Source of the DNA: Branchipolynoe longqiensis
Lineage: Eukaryota > Annelida > Polychaeta > Phyllodocida > Polynoidae
Direction: 5' to 3'
DNA length: 64,000 bases
NCBI GenBank assembly: GCA_030323885.1
Contig: CM059199.1
Location: forward strand, 74,868,781 to 74,932,780
In this document: positions 12,901 to 19,723 of the stretch, piece after piece
Layout of the letters: every line of letters starts with the position of its first letter
Position numbering within the stretch: the stretch's first letter is position 1
Program-made: the position numbers and the translations under genes
The notes under the pieces: generated by a model
Seen by the model: only the letters and a program-made list of their open reading frames with translations
What the model was told of the DNA's origin: nothing
Databases searched by the model: none

Positions 12901-15900
12901 GGATAATGTGATTGAGAGGGATATCGGGTTGGTTTGTTGTTTTACGTCCTAGCAACATATAAGGTCATATCAGGACGGACGTAGGGGATTCCGGTCATGG
13001 TGCCAGTGGCCTGGTCTCCCAGTGATTTGTTGTTTTACGTCCTAGCAACATCTAAGGTCATATCAGGACGGGCGTAGGGGATATCGGGTCATGGTGCCAG
13101 CGGCCTGGTCTCCCAGTGGGGCAGAATTATGAAGTCGCCATGAGTGAACACTATCACAAGTCGGTACCACTCCTGATATTACCTTGGATGTTGATAGACC
13201 GCAAAACTCCAATAACCAACCAACTTGTCATGCGACAATGTGTCAAATGCTTGCATGTATGTAAACAAGGGCATATCTGATTCCATGGTGAGAAAAACCT
13301 CCAAAAACTATGAATTGTTGATTTGTTTTAACAATATACTTTGTATAAGTATGACAATTACAGCCGCGAATGTCTCCTAAAATAGAAACAAATGAGGCAA
13401 AGGCCACTCATGAAGTCACTATCGTATAACTTTGACATCAATTTCCTCTAGTCATATGTATAAATGAATGTGAAATGCTTACAATATACATATATATATA
13501 TATATGCATACATACAGGGGCATATCTGACAGTAAGCAAAGATTTCAATTGAAGATTTGTTGTAACAATGTATTTCACATTTATATCAGTATGAACTTTA
13601 AATTTGAGGGCACTGGGATTGGTCTCACTGCTTCACTGGGCACAGCTGATCCAGTGTATTACTAACATCAACATCCCACCAGCATAATTCATAAACTCAT
13701 AACTAACCATGCTAGAGTAACACTAACATATTTCTAACAAACTGACCTTCATATACTGCTTGCCTAACTCCACCTGAACAGACCGTACATTCTAAATACC
13801 ATGTAAATTACTCGTATTGATCTGACTAATAATATTGACCTAGTTATAGGACACTCCTGTTGCTATTTTATTTTAATTTTTAAATTTTTTTTTTGGTCCA
13901 TTAGTTGTTTAAGCAGGGGAAATTTCAGTCATAGACGACTGGTCTTCCTCATTCCACTGCTATGGAACTTTTGGGTTACAGAATTCCATTGTGATATGCT
14001 GCAAACTGTGTATTCAACAGTTATCGTATACCTATTTCTATATACCATTTTGTGTAAATAACCCTGAATCGAAAAATGGCTGGAAGACCAGTGCTTCGGC
14101 ACTCACAAAAGACTTATTCACCAAAATAAGCATATGTACAAAAAACAAAACAAATGTAACTGATTGCTCGGCTGGACGATCAGCCCTTGGCGAAGCCATA
14201 GAATTACCTGACTGCATGTTTGTGGTTAATTAAACTCAACTCACCGTCACCCACGTTTCATACCCACTTTGGCATAAAATCCCAGGACCGTTCAATGCAA
14301 ATTTCTAAAACGTTTTAAAGACTTTTATCAATTTAAAGTACCCCAACACATTTTGTTGTTGTGATGGGTGTATTTATGCCGTCCATAACGGTTAAGTCTA
14401 ATAACTTGTTTTCACCGCTAGACAATAATAGTCTTGTGACTCCCCTTGTTTTGATCACTTTCAGTTGTTGTGTAGCTATCTACTGCATGCATTCTTTCTC
14501 TGTTTATTTATAAGCATTCTCCCACATCCTCCAAACCTCTGTGAGTTTGTTCATTCTACAATCAGATAGTTGTTTGATTACCAATAGTTAGTTACTTTCT
14601 CTGACTTTCTTCACCGTGCTGTGTTAGTGGTCATTAGTTTTTTCATTTCAAGTTTAAAGTTTACCTCCTGTATGTATCATACCTAGCATGTGTGCCCTCT
14701 AAGACTTCAATTAAAAGTGTATTTCCTATTTATTTATTTATCTATCTTTCTTTTTGTTTTGTAATTCATTGTATTTGTTGTTGTCGTTAGTCTAGCAGTG
14801 CATTTAGTTCTTTTTCGATTAATTTTTTATATGTTTCTATTGTCCCTGTACTTCTTTCTTGTATTCCCAGTGTATCCCGTTCCCTTGCCTTCATGTACTC
14901 GGTACTCCTCTGATATGATCTATTTTTGGCTCTGTTTATTATCAGTCTGGTATGCAGGTATAGCAATACCTCAGGGAGTTTGACGCCCCTGCCTTGCAGA
15001 GTTGTAAACCACTGCCTTGTGGTACAGGTTCTTGACAGAACCGAAGGCTAAGGGAGCAAACCCTAAACAGAAAAGCATGTCACTGTGGTAGCATTAAGGG
15101 CGGTTGATGTATGGAACTCCCAACATCTCCCGACCAGCCACTGCAGGGACAAATAGTTTTGCGCCTGTCTTGACATGTTCTTGCCGGTGTGAAACCTCTA
15201 TTTGCTCCCCGAGAGAGTGCCGCTGGTAACTTGCAAAAGCCAGCAGCACTTCAACACTTTTGCAGGCAGCTTTCATGAAATGTCTGAAGCTGAGAGACAT
15301 TAAGACCGACTCATGGACGCAACTCTCATAGCAGAGAGCTAAATGGAGAGCGGCAGTCAAGTAATGAAAGCAGTCTTTGTCGCATCGCGACCGACAGCAT
15401 GATGATGATGATGATGGGGCCATCACTGCCTCTTGTTGCCTTTTTTGTTACCTGCACCCTCCCAGGCTTCATGGTCTCTCTGAATGCTGTTATTTTGAGA
15501 TGTGTTTTTCTCCTGTCATTTAGTGTGTTGACTCTTGCTTTCCTATGGAGATCATCAGTTGAGTGTCTATGTTCCACCTTCAGACATATCTTAAGTGATC
15601 TATTTTGTAGTCTTTGTAGTTTATCCAACATATTTTTGTTACCCCCCATAAATACTACATCACCATAGTCGAAGTATGGTAGTACCATGTATTCACTAAT
15701 ATCCAGATTTTGTGGTTTACCTTCTTGATAACTTCTTTTATGTTATCATTATAGTTTAGTTTCCTATCAAGATTCATCCCTAGATATCTGTAGTTGGTCT
15801 GATAATCAAGAACTTTTCCTGCCAAACTTATTGGCTCCTCATTGCCATAGTTGATTTTCCCACTGCCAAACACTAGGACCTTCGATTTCTTGGGTCTTTT

Positions 15901-16848
15901 GTTTGTTTGTTCAAATAGGTTTTCAACGCAGAAAGCTTCAATAATAGGCGTTACAGTTTTCCGCCTTACATGAATTTGAACCTATGACAAGTGGAACTCA
16001 AAAGAAGGACCAAAGAAAGGATATTATGCAAAATTAATATCTTCCATACTTGTGCAAAAGGCATGGGTTTGACAACGTTCAATAAATGCGCGTTCCTAGT
16101 AGTAGTAGTACGCACTTTCCAATCACGGGAAACTGACCAGCAGTCCTGATAGCCAGGGTAGGAATTTTGTCTGTTAATTAGTTGATTTAAGCAGGGCAAA
16201 TTTCAATCATGGACAATTGGTCTTCTTCACTCCACTACTCCCTGCTTTATCCTAGTAATGCCGAGTCCCAGCAACAAACACACATTTTTAAGTCATTGGT
16301 TTAACTGAGCAAGGGTTTGAACCAGATATGCTCGAGTCCCACACCCTACATGTCGAAGAATATTTTTAAATAGGTTAATAAATCAAATTTAGAACATATT
16401 ATATTCTGTGTTATTTTTACTATTGCTAGAAAACCATCTGTTGGTTAGTTGTTAAAGTTTTATGTCCTGGCAACATCTAAGTTCATATCAGGATGGGCGC
16501 CGACTTATGACAGTGTGCACTCATGGTTATAGTGCTGCCCCACTGGTAAACCAAGCAGCCAGCACCATGACCTGATATCCCACTCATTCACATTATCCAG
16601 ACACTGAGTTAACCAGTCCGTGCCCTATCCTAATAATGCCAAACACCTGGATAGGAAGCGACAAGTATCCATTTTTAAGTCATTGGTGTGACTCGACCAG
16701 GGTAGCCATAGGTTCGAATCCCATGATAAAAAACATCGGTAACTCTTACCAAATCGTCGGCGATGATGAGCACAATGTTTGGTGCCTGTTTCCCAGCCAC
16801 AGCGAAACCGAGGCCAAGCAAGGCACCAAGCAGGCCGAGCAGCGACAT
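813..16848 (-). CDS. ARSB: Arylsulfatase B-type sulfatase gene (span of seven coding exons; 3' end outside window)
   Basis: Type I sulfatase of the arylsulfatase B/I/J group. Known members hydrolyse sulfate esters; human ARSB removes 4-sulfate from N-acetylgalactosamine in dermatan and chondroitin sulfate in the lysosome. Seven exons join in consistent phase to about 300 residues, against roughly 530 for the full family protein. Visible hallmarks are a hydrophobic signal peptide (residues 1-19), the metal-binding ADDLGWND region across exons 1/2, the formylglycine motif CTPTR with LLTGRYP in exon 2, GKWHLG split across exons 3/4, and FSTDNGG in exon 7. All fit an active enzyme. The exons are GC-rich islands in AT-rich introns packed with repeats. 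The C-terminal exons must lie left of position 1. The choice of B over I or J is inference from overall resemblance. Confidence 0.9.
976..1375. repeat. Tandem repeat of about 84 bp next to sulfatase exon 7
   Basis: About five diverged units begin near 976, 1057, 1136, 1274 and 1359. They share AAGTTACGCACAGGAAATGG, TTTAGCGATTAAAC and TTTAGCTGCAAGACAGCCAG. On the minus strand each unit contains a pyrimidine-rich stretch ending in TTGCAG that resembles the real exon 7 acceptor. A 1180-1260 segment interrupts the series. Confidence 0.8.
1404..1503 (-). CDS. ARSB: Sulfatase exon 6
   Basis: 100 nt between acceptor CTGGCAG and donor GCAG|GTATT, phase 0 in and 1 out. The product starts [20 protein letters not shown] and ends RRRTYA. 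It corresponds to the human SVHEPLQVPEEYLKPY...HHYAG segment, with the conserved 'VH' and 'YAG' ends. Confidence 0.87.
1590..1998. mobile_element. MITE with hairpin-forming terminal inverted repeats
   Basis: About 55-60 bp at the left end (CTAGATAAAGGATTCACCCG onward) is the inverted match, with about ten differences, of the right end. Each TIR holds its own short palindrome: TTCACCCG, then GTACTCGTAGTAC, then CGGGTGAA. TATATAAA lies near both inner TIR borders. There is no coding capacity. It sits in the intron between sulfatase exons 5 and 6. Confidence 0.75.
2025..2268. mobile_element. hAT-like MITE (CAGGGTNC...GGACCCTG)
   Basis: Bounded by CAGGGTCCATGTGAAAA and GTACGGACCCTG in inverted orientation. 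The interior has repeated GGAATTCAAGGC and TTCAAGACTA blocks. The copy at 35196-35450 aligns along its length. Confidence 0.6.
2276..2530 (-). repeat. SINE copy, family A/B, diverged
   Basis: Carries the minus-oriented central core (CCAGTCCTTGCCCTATGCTA) and a recognisable but degenerate tRNA-like head at 2440-2525. The tail is missing. A separate tail fragment (TTTTACGTCCTAGCAACATC) sits at 2580-2625. Confidence 0.7.
3020..3341 (-). repeat. SINE family B, near full length
   Basis: On the minus strand it runs from a tRNA-like head (box B-like AGTTCGGTTCCCGG) through the shared core to the tail, complement of GGAGTTTTACGTCCTGG. Head and tail are both well kept. Confidence 0.85.
3505..3552. 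repeat. Perfect 20-bp inverted repeat (hairpin)
   Basis: ACTCCACCATCAGGGCCCAC is followed by an 8-nt loop (TACTACAT) and its exact reverse complement. It lies about 145 nt downstream of the sulfatase exon 5 donor in transcript orientation. Confidence 0.9.
3698..3859 (-). CDS. ARSB: Sulfatase exon 5
   Basis: 162 nt, 54 codons, phase 0 at both ends; acceptor ACTTGCAG, donor CAG|GTGAGG. The product includes [10 protein letters not shown], the [19 protein letters not shown] helix and the conserved [11 protein letters not shown] strand (human KPLFLYLALQ). An N-linked glycosylation sequon (NTT) is present. Confidence 0.88.
3985..5260. repeat. Tandem array of about 108-bp units, split by an insertion
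   Basis: The marker CCATTAAGTTACAAA recurs at about 4611, 4722, 4829, 4936, 5046 and 5153, spacing 107-111. An older outlying part lies at 3985-4150. The array is interrupted by the dispersed repeat at 4225-4602. Small ORFs here are by-products of the repetition. Confidence 0.85.
4225..4602. repeat. Dispersed repeat R, inverted partner of 9445-9782
   Basis: Blocks such as CAAGCCTATGATATGTAAA, TATATGCCAAGAAAATC, GCAGGCAATCAAATA and GGACAGTATAAATACAGCC match the reverse complement of 9445-9782. It ends in an A-rich run at 4577-4602, as expected for a poly(A)-tailed retroelement fragment. Confidence 0.75.
5391..7791. repeat. Six tandem units of about 400 bp with LTR-like signals
   Basis: Units begin at 5391, 5793, 6195, 6591, 6990 and 7388 with (TTAAA)CATGTTGGCTGCAGG and are very similar, differing mainly in the CCCA-repeat copy number. 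Each unit contains an E-box (CACGTG), a TATA-like TCTATTTATAG, AATAAA-type motifs (AATAATAAATAACC), and about 50 nt later a GT-rich run (TGTGTGTCCGAGTGTGTG). This order resembles an LTR, but no internal retroviral region or primer-binding site separates the units. It lies in the intron between sulfatase exons 4 and 5. Confidence 0.85.
7791..7960 (-). repeat. SINE family C fragment
   Basis: Shows the family C tail complement (GATTAAGCAGCGGAAATTTC), the core (CCTTACCCTATCCTAATAAT) and a fragment of the tRNA-like head. It abuts the end of the 400-bp array. Confidence 0.7.
8024..8137 (-). CDS. ARSB: Sulfatase exon 4
   Basis: 114 nt, 38 codons, phase 0 at both ends; acceptor TTTTTCTAG, donor CGT|GTAAGG. 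Starts [20 protein letters not shown] and continues [10 protein letters not shown]. With the GK at the end of exon 3 it forms the GKWHLG motif, and it matches human [20 protein letters not shown]. An alternative donor 4 nt earlier would break the frame. Confidence 0.88.
8289..8584 (+). mobile_element. Possible solo LTR
   Basis: GC-rich segment beginning TGTACGTGAG and ending GCATGACA (TG...CA ends) with TTTTGTAATAAACC near the 3' part. No target duplication is obvious and no internal region is present, so this is tentative. Confidence 0.3.
9085..9360 (+). repeat. LINE 3'-end fragment with ATTC tail
   Basis: A short coding remnant ([19 protein letters not shown]...) ends at 9263. It is followed by about 80 nt of 3' UTR and a short (ATTC)n run at 9345-9360, the usual end of CR1/L2-type LINEs. 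The family assignment is inference. Confidence 0.45.
9445..9782. repeat. Dispersed repeat R, second copy
   Basis: Inverted relative to 4225-4602. It starts with ATTGAGGCTGTATTTATACT and ends near TTGGCATGGTTACCATTTG. A short piece of the same start recurs at 17402-17430. Confidence 0.75.
9980..10323 (-). repeat. SINE family A, full length
   Basis: Complete from tail complement (TGTTTTACGTCCTAGCAGCA) to head complement (CGGCCATCCCGTCTGGTC). The head is longer than usual because GAACTCATG is duplicated around 10230-10255. Confidence 0.85.
10535..10900. repeat. Local tandem duplication (about 165 bp)
   Basis: ACTCAGAGCAACTCTGTTAC, the block TGTGCGGGCACAGAA and the block AATAGTGCCGAAGGACAGG occur at 10554-10675 and again at 10731-10830. 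The following GGAGTTCATGGCTGGCTT segment is duplicated too. I see no gene in it. Confidence 0.75.
11155..11267 (-). CDS. ARSB: Sulfatase exon 3
   Basis: 113 nt; acceptor GTGTTCAG, donor GGAAAG|GTAGG; completes a split Gly codon and ends in phase 0. The product has [19 protein letters not shown] and [14 protein letters not shown], matching human GLQHQIIWPCQP...LPQLLKEAGYTTHMVGK. The final GK belongs to the conserved GKWHLG. Confidence 0.88.
11331..11560 (-). repeat. SINE family E (TTATTTTCTGTTCCAA type), partial
   Basis: Reverse complement matches 29515-29790: TGGGTTATTTTCTGTTCCAA, then GTATGTGCTTTCCTGTCTG, then a TATAAAAGATCCCTTGC block. I recall this core as widespread in gastropod genomes, which supports a mollusc host. 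Confidence 0.7.
11670..11880 (+). repeat. SINE family C
   Basis: Head GACGGGATGGCCGAGTTGAG, shared core (CTTGTCGCCACCTAGCCTGG), then the family C tail GAGCAGTGGAATGAGGAAGA. Full length but diverged. Confidence 0.75.
12090..12249 (-). CDS. ARSB: Sulfatase exon 2 with the formylglycine motif
   Basis: 160 nt; acceptor GCCCCGTAG, donor CACCG|GTATGT; phase 0 in, 1 out. Begins [20 protein letters not shown] and contains [16 protein letters not shown]. The cysteine of C-T-P-T-R fits the CXPXR rule for conversion to formylglycine, the catalytic residue. Human ARSB has CTPSR here, so Ser is replaced by Thr. Confidence 0.92.
12298..12377 (-). repeat. SINE family C tail joined to SINE family D
   Basis: The 75-bp segment GGTCCATTAGTTGTTTAAGC...CATTCCACTGCT recurs almost exactly at 13888-13963 with a different right-hand neighbour. 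Here it runs straight into the family D SINE. Confidence 0.7.
12378..12612 (-). repeat. SINE family D
   Basis: On the minus strand: tRNA-like head with TCTGTGGCGGAGTGGTTAGA and GGTTCGATTCCCC, then CAATTTGGATTTCCACCGCT and GCGTCATCAAAGGCCGGTTG. The head is intact. The duplicated anticodon-region spacer shows it is not a working tRNA. Confidence 0.8.
12721..13200. repeat. Rearranged SINE B/A with inverted and duplicated tail
   Basis: A plus-oriented family B head and core (12723-12930) is followed by a minus-oriented family A tail piece and a plus-oriented body piece. That inverted combination occurs twice in tandem (12936-13025 and 13026-13125). A normal body end follows to 13200. Confidence 0.75.
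13200..13880. other. No gene seen; diverged internal duplication
   Basis: AT-rich intron sequence. GGGCATATCTGA and TTGTTTTAACAAT-like blocks at 13270-13340 recur at 13518-13575. A short (TA)n run lies at 13486-13504. Confidence 0.6.
13888..14135 (+). repeat. SINE C tail fragment joined to family G repeat with UUCG hairpin
   Basis: After the 75-bp family C tail comes the family G block: TGTGTATTCAACAGTTATCG, TTTTGTGTAAATAACCCTGA, GGCTGGAAGACC and the hairpin AGTGC-TTCG-GCACT at 14092-14108, then AAAAGACTTATTCACC. The plus-strand ORF here is part of the repeat. Confidence 0.7.
14345..14530. repeat. Dispersed repeat R2, inverted partner of 56070-56250
   Basis: CCATAACGGTTAAGTCTA, ACTCCCCTTGTTTTG and CTACTGCATGCATTCTTTCT match the reverse complement of 56070-56250. 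No coding content is seen. Confidence 0.65.
15001..15407 (-). repeat. Dispersed repeat S, inverted copy of 27070-27500
   Basis: About 400 bp (AACCACTGCCTTGTGGTAC through GTCGCATCGCGACCGACAGC) match the other copy on the opposite strand, and both end at a (GAT/ATC)n run. Here it directly follows the LINE coding remnant in minus-strand reading, so it may be that LINE's 3' UTR. Confidence 0.8.
15420..15970 (-). pseudogene. LINE reverse-transcriptase C-terminal fragment
   Basis: Two frames on the minus strand. The upstream frame has [15 protein letters not shown] and [18 protein letters not shown]. After a frameshift near 15690 the other frame gives [13 protein letters not shown] and [17 protein letters not shown]. 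The YLG and LQ.LQNR motifs are typical of the thumb and post-RT region of CR1/Jockey-like LINEs. It is a 5'-truncated, frameshifted copy. Confidence 0.8.
16190..16340 (-). repeat. SINE family C fragment
   Basis: Tail complement (GATTTAAGCAGGGCAAATTT) and diverged core; the head stops at GGGTTTGAACC. Another family A/B copy follows 100 bp later. Confidence 0.65.
16440..16735 (-). repeat. SINE family A/B copy next to sulfatase exon 1
   Basis: Tail complement GTTTTATGTCCTGGCAACAT, core and box B (GGTTCGAATCCC). It ends 15 bp from the exon 1 donor, so the first intron begins almost inside a SINE head. Confidence 0.75.
16750..16848 (-). CDS. ARSB: Sulfatase exon 1 (start codon, signal peptide)
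   Basis: ATG at 16848, 33 codons, donor GATTTG|GTAAGAG, phase 0. [19 protein letters not shown] is a signal peptide, followed by [14 protein letters not shown], the first conserved sulfatase strand with metal-ligand aspartates. TTTCTTTCAG lies 16 nt before the ATG, so the exon probably starts at 16864 and an unseen 5' UTR exon lies upstream. Confidence 0.9.
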
Positions 16849-16908
16849 TCGTATCGCAGGGGGACTGAAAGAAAAATATTTGAAGAAACTAATTAGAATA
16901 TGTGCATA

Positions 16909-17136
16909 CAGGGTAGGACAGTAACTCTTTTCTCCACTTGTCCAACAGGGCAAGTGACTGAATTTTCTACTAGCCTGAGTGGCAAAATTACGTGCCCAAG
17001 CCAGCCAATTGAAACTGAAATTTGCTACTGCAGATCAGAAAAATAATGACTTGCCCATTCAGGCAGGTAACTGAGAACTTCACCTGCCCGACCGAGTACA
17101 CTAGGTGCCCCGGGCAACCCTCATTGTCCTACCCTG
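16909..17136. mobile_element. MITE with AGGGTAGGACA termini
   Basis: Left end CAGGGTAGGACAGTAAC is the inverted match of right end CATTGTCCTACCCTG. The interior is rich in TTGCCC/GGGCAA blocks. A diverged second copy lies at 58444-58662. Confidence 0.7.
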
Positions 17137-18880
17137 TCAGGATTGGGTGTTTTAATATTTTTATAATCCATGGGGGATAGCAGAGTGGTAGATAAACAAT
17201 AGATAGTAAATGGTTCTAGAAAAGGTATGTGCACAAGATTACATACAGAACGGACATTCGCATTGTGACAACCATAGGGAAGTGCTAAGTATAAATACAT
17301 TTAAAAAAAGCTACCGCAACACATAATAAGCAGTGGTTGAACAACTAGAAATTCGCCTTTCATTGATTGGGACCAAGTTTTTTGTGTTTTTTTCTCTCTT
17401 TTATTGAGGCTGTATTTATACTGTCCATAAGTTAGGAACGGAATGTCCGAACAATATCTTGTATTGGACTCTATTCGATTAGGAACGGGAATAACTTATT
17501 GATTTTTTTTACAACGTACAATCAATTTATGGGTCAACTTCAACTCAAGCAAAGTTCAAACTAAAATTATGTCCTTTACAAATATTCAAGAACTCCGGAT
17601 AGCTTTCAAGACGTTTCATGGTAGACGTTTAGAAATCTTTAATGGTAAATCAAAGAATTGATTAAATTGTATCTACAAATTCAAAGACTTTCAAGATATT
17701 TAACGACTGCTTGAAACATTCCTTATTGAGCATGCCATTGTAGTATGTGGTCAGTGACTGGTAAAAAAGCTGGCAATCAGTCTGAGAATGTCGAAAGCTA
17801 AATTGCAATTACAGCTAGAACAAATATTTTAAAAGGGCAGATAAGTGGGTTGAGTGAATATAATCTCTGGCTAGAGATTATCCGCCCCTTGACTAAAAAT
17901 AGAAATCATTGAGTGTCACGTGAGGCAGGAGGCGCAGCTTGGCTGCAGAACGAATGCACACTTCCATTGAATTTGCCGATACGCGCAGTGCAAAACGTCA
18001 GTTTTATTCAAAATTCCTAGAAATGCAGAACCCTTACCGTATAAATTTAATATAATCTGTTTGGTGAATATGTTTTCTATAAGTGTTCCAAGCAGTTTGT
18101 TTCTAAGTGGTGTGGTTTTAGAGATATTTCACATTTTAGATTGCTCACAGCCATTGACAATGCATTGAGTTTGCCGATACATGCAAACAGACATGTGCAT
18201 GAATTTGAACATGATCATGTGCAAACCCAAGGATCATGAAGTAAAAGTAGTGTTAATAACCTCATATTACCTTGACGTTTTCAATGAGTTGGTAATGGTA
18301 TGACCAGTACAGTTGTTGCTTGTGTGTACTACTACTAGTAAAAGTTGGCCCCAACTTCAGGCGGGTGCTTTTCGACGGTGCATTGCAAACTAAACGCTTA
18401 CTATCGGAACCAGCTTCAGTAAAATCGAACTTCAAGAATAATGTCCCGTACAAAACTATGGCTTCGTATCTGTTCCTGTGTTTGGTCCGTTATAATTCAA
18501 AACTACATACATTAGCAATTCAACAATATTTGCGGATACATGATATTGGGAGAATACAAATATTAATTCAGAATTTCAGAAATGAACAAATATTTTAAAT
18601 TGGAAAATATTTTCCGAAACAGAGGAAAATACCAAGATGGTGACGACAATTGACTTTTTCACCCCAAATACATGATGATCTACTGTCTACAGCAAATTTT
18701 CATGCTTTAAATAATTTGTTGTCGATTTCAACTACAATCGGTGGTTTTCTACGAATCATGGACCCAATACAAAAGTAAGAACTTTAAAAATAAGCCTATA
18801 CTAATTGCATACGAATCATGTGAATCAAGTACGTCTCGTCTGGGCTGGGGCAGCCTGAGGCTGAGTAGGCAGTAGCCAGT
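17137..18880. other. Intergenic or intronic sequence, no gene recognised
   Basis: Region between the divergent sulfatase and zinc-finger genes. The pair TTGCCGATACGCGCAG / TTGCCGATACATGCAA (17967 and 18171) suggests a weak duplication. The 5' exons of either gene may be here, but I cannot pick them out. Confidence 0.5.
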
Positions 18881-19317
18881 TACAGTTACAGTACTGCAGT
18901 AGCGAGTATCCTCAGTACGGACAGTAGCCTAGTAGTAGTAGGGGAGAGAGGAATTTGTTTGTTTGTTGTTGTTGTTTTACGTCCTAGCAAGGAATGAAGG
19001 AGGGATTTGTCATTTGAGGACTGATAGTGAGGAAGCAGGGTCGAGAATAAAGGAGGTTGGGAGAGGGAGGGTGTCACTGTCAGAGTGTGGGAGAGGGAGG
19101 AAGGAGGGAATGTGAGACAGTGAGTGTCAGCAGTCAGGTGGCAGAGAGAATGGAGGTGGGAGGGCGAAGAGACCAGTGGAATACTGAGAAAAAAAATAAA
19201 ATAAAAATCGCCCGCCTGACTCGAATTTGTGTGATCAAAAGGACAATCATAAATTTGTATTGTTGCTTAAGACTAGTTAATACTACTGAAGTACTGCACT
19301 AATAATTTTAGTTTTTT

Positions 19318-19525
19318 GTTTTGGTAAATAGGCCTATGTTTATTTTGCTGAATAAGGTCTTTTGTCAGTGCCGAAGCACTGGTCTTCCAGACACTTTTCA
19401 ATTTGTTATTATTTACACAAAAATGGTATATAGAATAAGGTACCATATATAAGATAAACTAACAATATTCTGAATAGATGTTGAATACACACTGCAGCAT
19501 ATACCACAATGGAATTCTGATAGTT
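19318..19525 (-). repeat. Family G repeat with UUCG hairpin
   Basis: Reverse complement of the 13970-14135 pattern: GAATAAGGTCTTTTGTCAGT, AGTGC-CGAA-GCACT (19366-19383, minus strand reads UUCG), GGTCTTCCAG and ACTGCAGCATATACCACAAT. It lies about 200 bp upstream of the zinc-finger exon. Confidence 0.75.
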
Positions 19526-19723
19526 ACCTACTAGTTCCACAGCAATATGGCAACAATAGTGTCATATGACTAATCAATATTAGTCAGATTGATGCGAATA
19601 TTTTCATGGTATTTAGAATTATAAGAATGTATGCAGAAGTTATCTTCTGTATTCATTTGGTAAAGTTGTAATAAGATTTAATGTAGGGTGAGGTTACACT
19701 GATTTTATTTTCATCTGCTCCAG

